In this document: positions 32,655 through 38,292 of the stretch, piece after piece
How positions within the stretch are numbered: the first letter of the stretch is position 1
Layout of the letters: each line of letters starts with the position of its first letter
Assembly: GCA_002898795.1 (NCBI GenBank)
Contig: BEIG01000021.1
Location: 1 to 38,292, forward strand
Source of the DNA: a bacterium HR30
GTDB lineage: Bacteria > Desulfobacterota > Binatia > HRBIN30
Direction of reading: 5' to 3'
DNA length: 38,292 bases
The notes under the pieces: model-generated
Told to the model about the DNA's origin: nothing
The model's input: only the letters and a program-made list of their open reading frames with translations
Databases searched by the model: none
Position numbers and translations under genes: made by a program

Positions 32655-33706
32655 GCTGCTTCTACCAATCTGCCGTTTTGCTCGTGAACCAGAAGGGCTT
32701 CATAGAGCGCCAAATAATCACGGGCCATCCGTTGCGCGGTAAAACGCCGCTCGAACGCGCATCGGATTTCCCGACGGTCTAACTCGTTCAAACGCTCCAC
32801 CGCCCGTAGAGCCTCGCCCTCGTCGTTAACGATAAAGCCGCTCACACCGTGCTCCAAAACCTCGGGAACCGAACCACGTCGAAAGGCGATCACCGGTGTG
32901 CCACAGGCCATGGCTTCGATCATGACAAGACCAAATGGCTCGGGCCAATCCACTGGGAAGAGAAGTGCCATCGCGCCGCCCAAGAACTGCGATTTTTCCG
33001 CTTCGGTGATTTCACCGAGAAACTCTACCCCCGGTTGCCGCAACATCGGGCGAATTACGGTCTCGAAATACGCTTCGTCCGCACGATCCACTTTTGCTGC
33101 AATCTTCAGCGGCAGCCCCGCCCGGCGCGCGATGCGAATGGCACGGTCTGGCCCTTTTTCTGGGGAAATGCGGCCGAGAAAGGCAAGGTAGCCATCGGGC
33201 TTTGGTTGGAAGCGAAGGAGGTCCTTGGGTAGCCCGTGCGGCACCGTCGCCACCCAGCGCATCCAAGGCAGCGGCGCCCGTTGTGCATCGGATATAGAAA
33301 CCACCGGCATGTCGGAAAACTCCCGGGCAAGGGGGACCAAGTCAGGCAAGTCCAAACGCCCGTGCAAGGTGGTGAGTGTGCGCTCTCGTAAGGATCGAAA
33401 GACCGGAAAGTGCAAGAGATCGACATGGAAGTGCAACACATCGAATTCGTCCGCCATTTGCCGTACCCGCTCGATTAACAATAGGGTGTGGGGCAGCGGG
33501 TCGCGCACCGAGGGGTCGAGTCGCAGAGCTCGGGAGCAGGTAGACACCAAGCGCGCGCGGGTATCGGAGTCGCCACTGGCGAACAACGTCACCTCATGCC
33601 CCATGTCGACAAGGGCCTCGGTGAGGTAGGAAACGACCCGTTCTGTTCCACCGTAAAGCTTTGGCGGAACGCTTTCGATCAGTGGAGCAACTTGGGCTAT
33701 CCGCAT
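32651..33706 (-). CDS. GT4-family glycosyltransferase
   Basis: 351 residues; the ATG is preceded by AAAGGAGGAAT. The GT-B fold shows the N-terminal RIAQVAPLIESVPPKLYGGT, VTLFASGDSDT and VVSISDAQRAP. The C-terminal nucleotide-sugar domain has FLGRISPEKGPDRAIRIA and the E-x7-E motif in MIEAMACGTPVIAFRRGSVP. It uses a nucleotide-activated sugar with retention of configuration. In many bacteria this kind of glycosyltransferase sits beside a debranching-like enzyme, as here. The acceptor is unknown; glucan or glycoconjugate synthesis is most likely. Confidence 0.93.
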   Translation of the reverse strand: MRIAQVAPLIESVPPKLYGGTERVVSYLTEALVDMGHEVTLFASGDSDTRARLVSTCSRALRLDPSVRDPLPHTLLLIERVRQMADEFDVLHFHVDLLHFPVFRSLRERTLTTLHGRLDLPDLVPLAREFSDMPVVSISDAQRAPLPWMRWVATVPHGLPKDLLRFQPKPDGYLAFLGRISPEKGPDRAIRIARRAGLPLKIAAKVDRADEAYFETVIRPMLRQPGVEFLGEITEAEKSQFLGGAMALLFPVDWPEPFGLVMIEAMACGTPVIAFRRGSVPEVLEHGVSGFIVNDEGEALRAVERLNELDRREIRCAFERRFTAQRMARDYLALYEALLVHEQNGRLVEAA

Positions 33707-33740
33707 GATTCCTCCTTTCGTTCCTGCGACGGTTCTCGCA

Positions 33741-33800
33741 AACGCGCGTTAAGCGCGAAGAAACCTACGGATGACCAACCAAGCTTCGCCCAAGCGAAGC
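33741..33800. repeat. Two palindromes in the leader of the glycosyltransferase unit
   Basis: AACGCGCGTT (33741-33750) is a perfect 10-bp palindrome. GCTTCGC (33783-33789) and GCGAAGC (33794-33800) form a perfect stem with a 4-nt loop. Both lie 35-95 bp upstream of the glycosyltransferase start (minus strand), in the 272-bp divergent gap. They may be regulator sites or leader RNA hairpins. Confidence 0.35.
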
Positions 33801-33978
33801 GACAAAACTTACTAATCACTGCGATGGCGGTTGGCCAGTCACTCTAAAGCAACATGGTCAGGGTGTTGGCTCGTAAGCGCTTCGGACCGGTCCTGCCTAT
33901 TTATCTTGTTGACAACCGTGAGAATCTGAAGTAGCGGGGTGAGCGTTGCCCAGTTTACTCCGCGCAGGAGGGGAAGTA

Positions 33979-34722
33979 ATGGGAAAACGGTCGCTTCGGC
34001 GACCACTCGAACTCCCCGAGTCGGTTCGGCGAGAGCTCGAGTGGTTGGCACAAAACGGGCCCGAGGTCGTCGCGCGTAACGCGCAAATTGTTTTGGCCCG
34101 CGCTAATGGACTGCCTTTGAAGGCAGTCGCCGTGCGTCTGGGCGTACACCCAAACACGGTCCGCAACCGTTTACTTCGCTTTTACGAGCACGGCGTGGCC
34201 GGCTTAACGCACGCGGCCACCGGCACGACACGCCCCATCGTTTTTAGTGAAGAGGTACGGGCCAAGATCGTGGAAATTGCACAAACGCCACCGCATTCCC
34301 TCGGCCTGCCGCATCCGCGCTGGTCGCTGCGGCGCTTGCGCGCATACTTGTGCGACGCTGGGATGATCGAGGACGTGAGCGTGGAAGGGCTGAGGCAAAT
34401 TTTGCGCGGCCACGACCTTCCAGAGCGTTACTGGCGCCGCGGTCGTGAATTGCGCATTCGCCTGACCCCGGCAATGGAACGTATACTGGCGACGTGGGCC
34501 AGTGGGCCCAACCCCGGTCGGCGTCTGCTTGCCCAGGTGTTACTTGCTGCCGCTGAGGGCAAGGACGAAGAAGACATTGCCACGAGTTTAGGGATCAACC
34601 TCGACCAAGTGGAATCGTGGATTCGAGGTTTTCAGCGCCGCGGCCTGAGAGTGCTGCATAGCGCCGTGAGTCGCGCAGCGCGTTTTGTGGGCCGCAAACT
34701 CAGCGGCGCTCGGGCGAAGTAA
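33979..34722 (+). CDS. IS630-like helix-turn-helix protein lacking the DDE transposase domain
   Basis: 247 residues from ATG 33979 with AGGAGG 7 nt upstream. Residues about 5-150 match the N-terminal DNA-binding part of IS630-family transposases: ARNAQIVLARANGLPLKAVA, RLGVHPNTVRNRLLRFYEHG, VAGLTHAATGTTRP, and then the second module PRWSLRRLRAYLCDAGM. No DDE catalytic domain follows. Instead a second HTH-like unit appears (LAQVLLAAAEGKDEEDIATS, LGINLDQVESWIRGFQRRG). The gene is intact with a good ribosome site. No inverted repeats or target duplications were noticed around it. It may be a domesticated transposase HTH acting as a regulator, or the first half of a split transposase whose second half is lost. 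Confidence 0.8.
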   Translation: MGKRSLRRPLELPESVRRELEWLAQNGPEVVARNAQIVLARANGLPLKAVAVRLGVHPNTVRNRLLRFYEHGVAGLTHAATGTTRPIVFSEEVRAKIVEIAQTPPHSLGLPHPRWSLRRLRAYLCDAGMIEDVSVEGLRQILRGHDLPERYWRRGRELRIRLTPAMERILATWASGPNPGRRLLAQVLLAAAEGKDEEDIATSLGINLDQVESWIRGFQRRGLRVLHSAVSRAARFVGRKLSGARAK

Positions 34723-34930
34723 AAGCTCGCGGATCGATTTTATTTGCCTCTGAATCCTTCGCGGGACCTCTTTGGACCCGTTTGAGGTGGTCGCGTTGCT
34801 TTCTAGCCAGCGCTTTTGGCGGCAACGATACGGGCGACGTTCGGCCAAGAGGCCCGACGATTGTCCCACTCGCTTGGATCCGGCCAAGTACGCCAGATCC
34901 GGTTGCTGCCGCAGACCTAGGGTGGATCGC

Positions 34931-35395
34931 CTATCCCAGCGCTGCAATCACTTCCGGTGGCGCTTGGACAAGCTCGATCAGCACACCCTCCCCACTCAGG
35001 GGAAACTCCTCGCTTCCTTTGGGGTGGATAAAACACACGTCGTAACCGGCAGCACCTTTGCGAATTCCACCGGGAGCGAACCGCACACCCTGCTGCGTGA
35101 GCCACTCGACCGCAGCTTTGAGGTCATCCACCCAGAGGCCAATGTGATTCAACGGAGGTTCGTGAACCTTCGGTTTTTTTTCCGGGTCGAGCGGCTGCAT
35201 CAGGTCTACTTCCACCCGCAGCGGCCCCTTTCCAAGAGCACAAATGTCTTCGTCGACATTTTCCCTCTCGCTGCGGAAGCTCCCCGTCAGCTCCAAGCCA
35301 AGCGTGTCGACCCACAAACGCCGGAGACGACTCTTGTCCTCATGGCCAATAGCCACCTGCTGGATGCCCAACACACGAAATGGCCGCTGCGGCAT
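34931..35395 (-). CDS. VOC-family protein, methylmalonyl-CoA epimerase/glyoxalase-like
   Basis: 154 residues from ATG 35395, preceded by GGGAGGAGAG. Two beta-alpha-beta-beta-beta modules of the vicinal oxygen chelate fold are seen. The first starts [14 protein letters not shown], the second [18 protein letters not shown], and it ends [12 protein letters not shown]. The second-module His and the terminal Glu metal ligands are present. The first-module His is replaced by Gln (IQQVAI, where epimerases usually have DHVAI). Overall it looks most like methylmalonyl-CoA epimerase or lactoylglutathione lyase-like proteins. With the changed ligand, activity is uncertain. It is a lone leftward gene with no mutase genes nearby. 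Confidence 0.85.
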   Translation of the reverse strand: MPQRPFRVLGIQQVAIGHEDKSRLRRLWVDTLGLELTGSFRSERENVDEDICALGKGPLRVEVDLMQPLDPEKKPKVHEPPLNHIGLWVDDLKAAVEWLTQQGVRFAPGGIRKGAAGYDVCFIHPKGSEEFPLSGEGVLIELVQAPPEVIAALG

Positions 35396-35687
35396 AAACT
35401 CTCCTCCCAAGAATTTTCCGAAGCGGAAACACGCAATCGCACAGCGCCGGCAGAAGTCAACCCGCCGAAAAACTGAGGCCGGCCATGAAGGCCGCGCGAG
35501 TCTCTAGGCACGGTGTCCGCCACGCCAAGTGGTCCCACACCGGGGCCACAGCTCATTAGCGCATGCACCCCCTACCACGATTGCAGCCATCAGTTGCTAA
35601 GCATCATGGGAACGACGCTTCTCCACCACGACCCGCGCTGGCTCCGGTTGAATGAGCGCCGCACGCCGACTATGCGGCGGTTTCGGT

Positions 35688-36086
35688 ATGGAGGAAACTT
35701 ACGGTTCGGAGGCGTGCACTCGCGGTTTTCGGGTGCGCGTACGGTCGCAGTTCTTACCGGAGCATTCGGCTCCCGAGCAGGGGCGCTGGTTCTTCGCCTA
35801 TCACGTCACCATCATCAACGAGAGCGACACTACGGCCCAACTTGTGAGCCGCCACTGGATCGTTACCGACGCGCAGGGAGAGGTGCAGGAAGTACGCGGC
35901 CTCGGCGTAGTGGGCGAACAACCCCTACTGCGCCCAGGCGAGGAATTCTCCTACACGTCGGGTTGCCCATTGCCGACGCCCGTGGGTAGCATGCACGGGT
36001 CGTACCGGATGATTGCGGAGAACGGGGAGACGTTCGACATCCGCATCGCTCCCTTTACCCTGGCCGTTCCTGGGCTGCTGCAGTGA
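35688..36086 (+). CDS. apaG: ApaG-domain protein
   Basis: 132 residues from ATG 35688 (ATG 35652 would add 12 residues without family similarity). It is the immunoglobulin-like ApaG fold over nearly its whole length: FFAYHVTIINESDTTAQLVS, RHWIVTDAQGEVQEVRGLGV, VGEQPLLRPGEEFSYTSGCP, GSYRMIAENGETFDIRIAPF. ApaG is linked in enterobacteria to cobalt/magnesium efflux phenotypes and diadenosine tetraphosphate metabolism, but its molecular function is unclear. There is no apaH or ksgA beside it here. It is followed by a peptidase gene 33 bp downstream. Confidence 0.95.
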   Translation: MEETYGSEACTRGFRVRVRSQFLPEHSAPEQGRWFFAYHVTIINESDTTAQLVSRHWIVTDAQGEVQEVRGLGVVGEQPLLRPGEEFSYTSGCPLPTPVGSMHGSYRMIAENGETFDIRIAPFTLAVPGLLQ

Positions 36087-36119
36087 GCGTGCCAGCCAAA
36101 GCTTAAGGCAGTCGTTGCC

Positions 36120-37115
36120 GTGACTTCCGATCGAGGCTGGCTGGCCCCTTACCCGCATCCCGTAAGAGCGGTCGAGGAGCTCGTGGCCCACGTGAGCGGC
36201 TTCCCGCAGCTTTGCCACACGGAAGTGATCGGAACTTCTTCACTGGGTCGGGAGTTGGTTGCCTTCCATCTTGCCAGCCGCGCACTGCATGAGCCGACGG
36301 CACGTCTGCTCGTCACGGCACAAATCCACGCGGGAGAGTACGTTGCTGGATACGTGGCGCGCGCGTTGGTGCGCACTTTGTTGGAGGAGTACGAGCGTGA
36401 CCCCACCGTCTCCACATTGTTGCGGCGCGCTACAGTTACGGTTGTACCCTTGCTTAACCCCGATGGCGCGCACTTCGTGTGGCAACGCCGAGGTTGGGTT
36501 GGTTTCAAAGGTGCGCGGGCAACGGCCAATGGTGTCGACCCCAATCGTAACTTCCCGTTCGTCTCGATTCCCGGACGCCGAGCATGGAATTCCAGTAGCA
36601 GTCGCCCCTGGTCGCCCTATTATCGCGGCCCCCATCCGTTGAGCGAGCCCGAGTGCTTGGCACTTGCGCGGCTCTGTAAGCGCGCACGGTTTTGCGCGGC
36701 AGTGCACTTGCACAGCTTCGGAGGCGTGACGTTTTTCCCCGCTAGCGCGAACCCACAAGTTGCTCACGTGCTCGATGTGTTCCGCGACGTGTTTCCCGCC
36801 GCACAACGCCATCATCGGTACCGGCCAGTGCCGGAACCCGTGTCTGCCCTGTGTGGGCAACTCGATTTGTTTTTGTTGCACGCGTTTGGCACACCGAGCG
36901 CAACGGTGGAGGTCAGTCGGCCTCGTTTCGCCTTGGCCTTGCGCCCTCAGCGTTGGCTCCACTTCTTTTCCTGGGCGAATCCCCCCGATCCTGAACGCTG
37001 GGTGGAAAACGACGTACCAGCGACGATTCGCGTGCTCGGAGCGCTTCTCGAACGCACGCGCGGCCACCCGCTGCTACCGGAGCATCCGGAAATGGCCGAA
37101 CAAGTGCCGGAATGA
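36120..37115 (+). CDS. M14-family zinc carboxypeptidase
   Basis: 331 residues from GTG 36120 (AAGG about 12 nt upstream). The zinc ligands are His70 and Glu73 in IHAGEY and His198 in HLHSFGG. The general base Glu264 lies in ATVEVSRP. Substrate-side motifs [14 protein letters not shown] and GVDPNRNFP with the Asn-Arg pair are typical. There is no signal peptide, so it is cytoplasmic or exported by another route. Likely substrates are peptides or muropeptides; the exact specificity is unknown. The gene lies between apaG and thrH on the same strand and overlaps the possible upstream start of thrH. Confidence 0.92.
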   Translation: MTSDRGWLAPYPHPVRAVEELVAHVSGFPQLCHTEVIGTSSLGRELVAFHLASRALHEPTARLLVTAQIHAGEYVAGYVARALVRTLLEEYERDPTVSTLLRRATVTVVPLLNPDGAHFVWQRRGWVGFKGARATANGVDPNRNFPFVSIPGRRAWNSSSSRPWSPYYRGPHPLSEPECLALARLCKRARFCAAVHLHSFGGVTFFPASANPQVAHVLDVFRDVFPAAQRHHRYRPVPEPVSALCGQLDLFLLHAFGTPSATVEVSRPRFALALRPQRWLHFFSWANPPDPERWVENDVPATIRVLGALLERTRGHPLLPEHPEMAEQVPE

Positions 37116-37159
37116 CGTGTCTTGCATCTACGAGCGGGATGTTCTTAACGGCCGCCTGT

Positions 37160-37768
37160 ATGATCGCATGCCTCGACCTCGAAGGAGTGCTCGTCCCCGA
37201 GATTTGGATCAACGTCGCGGAACGTACCGGGATTGCCGAACTCCGACGGACAACTCGCGACGAGCCCGACTACGACAAGCTGATGCGTCGCCGCCTGGAG
37301 ATTCTCGACGAACATGGGTTAAAGCTGGGGGACATCCAGTCCGTGATCGGAACGATGCGTCCCCTCGAGGGCGCCACCGAGTTTCTCGACTGGCTGCGTG
37401 CGCACTTTGCCGTGATCATTTTGTCCGACACATTCGATCAGTTCGCCCGTCCGTTGCTGGCGCAACTGGGGTATCCGACGTTGTTTTGCAACTCGCTCGT
37501 TGTCGACGAGCAAGGGAGGGTGCGCGACTACCGCATCCGCATCCGTGACGGAAAACGCAAGGCGGTGATGGCTCTTAAACTGCTGAACTTCGACGTGGTT
37601 GCAGCGGGGGATTCTTACAACGACATTTCCATGCTCGCCGAGGCCGATCACGGAATCCTGTTCCGGCCACCGGAGCACATTGTCGGAGAATTCCCGCAGT
37701 TCCGCGTGGCCTATACTTACGACGAGCTCAAACGAGCCTTTGCCGACGTCGCGAACCTCGGCGGCTAA
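37160..37768 (+). CDS. thrH: ThrH: phosphoserine phosphatase / homoserine phosphotransferase
   Basis: 202 residues from ATG 37160, which begins like known ThrH ([17 protein letters not shown]). In-frame ATGs at 37139 and 37112 would add a short N-terminal extension; the latter overlaps the previous stop. The HAD-superfamily nucleophile is Asp6 in CLDLEG. Other signatures are [13 protein letters not shown], the motif II Ser in [14 protein letters not shown], and [20 protein letters not shown] with the Mg-binding Asp pair. In Pseudomonas aeruginosa ThrH dephosphorylates phosphoserine and can transfer the phosphate to homoserine. It ends with a 4-bp overlap with the convergent permease gene. Confidence 0.95.
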   Translation: MIACLDLEGVLVPEIWINVAERTGIAELRRTTRDEPDYDKLMRRRLEILDEHGLKLGDIQSVIGTMRPLEGATEFLDWLRAHFAVIILSDTFDQFARPLLAQLGYPTLFCNSLVVDEQGRVRDYRIRIRDGKRKAVMALKLLNFDVVAAGDSYNDISMLAEADHGILFRPPEHIVGEFPQFRVAYTYDELKRAFADVANLGG

Positions 37769-38292
37769 TTCCCCGCATGCCCGAGCGGCGTACCTCCACG
37801 TGCCGCGTGCCCGCGTACCCAACGGGTCGCGAGCGCAAGCGCGAACAACGCTGCGAGCACGAGGACGATGGTTGCTCCTGCAGGCACGTTCCAGCGGTAC
37901 GAACACCCAAGCCCCGTTACCGTACCAATGAGGGCAAGGGCTACTGAAAGTGCGAGCATGCTCGCGTACCCCCGCGCCAACTGGTACGCCGCCGCAGCGG
38001 GGATCACGAGCAGGGCCTCGACCAGAATCAATCCCACCACGCGCATCGCCACGACCACCGTCAGGGCCATCGCAGTGAGGAGAAAATGGTGGAGCAGCCG
38101 AACGGGTAAGCCGCTCGCTTCGGCCACCTCTTCATCGAAGGCCGCGAACAGAAGCTCCTTGAACAGCAACGCGACACTCAGCAGCACCAGCGTTCCCATC
38201 CCTCCGAGCAGCCACAAATCCGTTGGCGTGACCGCCAAAATGTTCCCGAACAGGTAACTGAGCAAGTCGCTTTGAAACTCGTAAGAGAAACT
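37765..38292 (-). CDS. Metal ABC transporter permease, ZnuB/MntB type (5' end beyond window)
   Basis: 175 residues are visible, the C-terminal two thirds of a ZnuB-like permease; the frame is open to the window edge ([20 protein letters not shown]). Hydrophobic helices include [40 protein letters not shown] and [16 protein letters not shown]. The conserved cytoplasmic stretch [18 protein letters not shown], typical of zinc/manganese/iron importers, contacts the ATPase. The matching ATPase and binding protein would lie to the right, outside the window. It converges with thrH with overlapping stops. Confidence 0.92.
   Translation of the reverse strand, partial: SFSYEFQSDLLSYLFGNILAVTPTDLWLLGGMGTLVLLSVALLFKELLFAAFDEEVAEASGLPVRLLHHFLLTAMALTVVVAMRVVGLILVEALLVIPAAAAYQLARGYASMLALSVALALIGTVTGLGCSYRWNVPAGATIVLVLAALFALALATRWVRGHAARGGTPLGHAGN

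Noticed and set aside
33979-34722. Intact IS630 insertion sequence
   Set aside because: There is no DDE domain, and no terminal inverted repeats or TA target duplication were noticed.

Overview
The window is a gene-dense, high-GC bacterial chromosome segment. It has no rRNA, tRNA, CRISPR array, prophage or intact insertion sequence that I can see. Secreted proteins with dockerin-like repeats (GDCNADGEVTVDEI type), Ser/Thr/Pro-rich mucin-like linkers and Cys-rich repeats, together with a Proteobacteria-like core gene set (gpsA, folK, split pntA/pntB, apaG, thrH, mltA), suggest an uncultured Binatota or deltaproteobacterial (Desulfobacterota/Myxococcota-like) lineage. That placement is inference from gene style, not a phylogeny.

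Layout: 1-1234, the end of a LytS-type histidine kinase and its LytTR response regulator. 1357-4920, two secreted dockerin-like proteins. 4976-6216, gpsA and a small zinc-finger-like protein. 6239-14096, the most interesting block. On the minus strand it has acyl carrier protein, acyl-CoA dehydrogenase, ketoacyl-ACP synthase and a cupin. Divergently on the plus strand it has a FeeM/LuxI-like N-acyl amino acid synthase candidate, a multi-pass membrane histidine kinase, an alpha/beta hydrolase and a TupA-like binding protein. 14360-16842, tandem paralogous secreted proteins, one with a mucin-like insert. 16858-17646, a dienelactone-hydrolase-like protein. 17647-18259, no recognisable gene. 18260-21665 (minus), an aminotransferase, MltA, an AbrB-type protein and a flavin oxidoreductase. 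21840-22526, a dockerin-BP74 fusion. 22537-24623, a DapL-like aminotransferase and folK. 24748-27612 (minus), the pntAA-pntAB-pntB transhydrogenase operon. 27786-30482, a Pat-like GNAT/acyl-CoA synthetase fusion. 30489-33706 (minus), a glycosyltransferase and a glycogen-debranching-like enzyme. 33979-34722, an IS630-derived helix-turn-helix protein without a DDE domain. 34931-38292, a VOC protein, apaG, an M14 carboxypeptidase, thrH and the end of a ZnuB-type permease.

Working model for the highlighted block (inference): the ACP, KAS and ACAD shape and carry an acyl chain. The FeeM-like enzyme transfers it from the ACP to an amino acid or other amine. The co-directional membrane histidine kinase could sense the lipid product or the membrane state, and the hydrolase could turn the product over. 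The genes share a divergent intergenic region of about 105 bp. The synthase gene also uses AGA/AGG and ATA codons more than its neighbours do, which suggests transfer.
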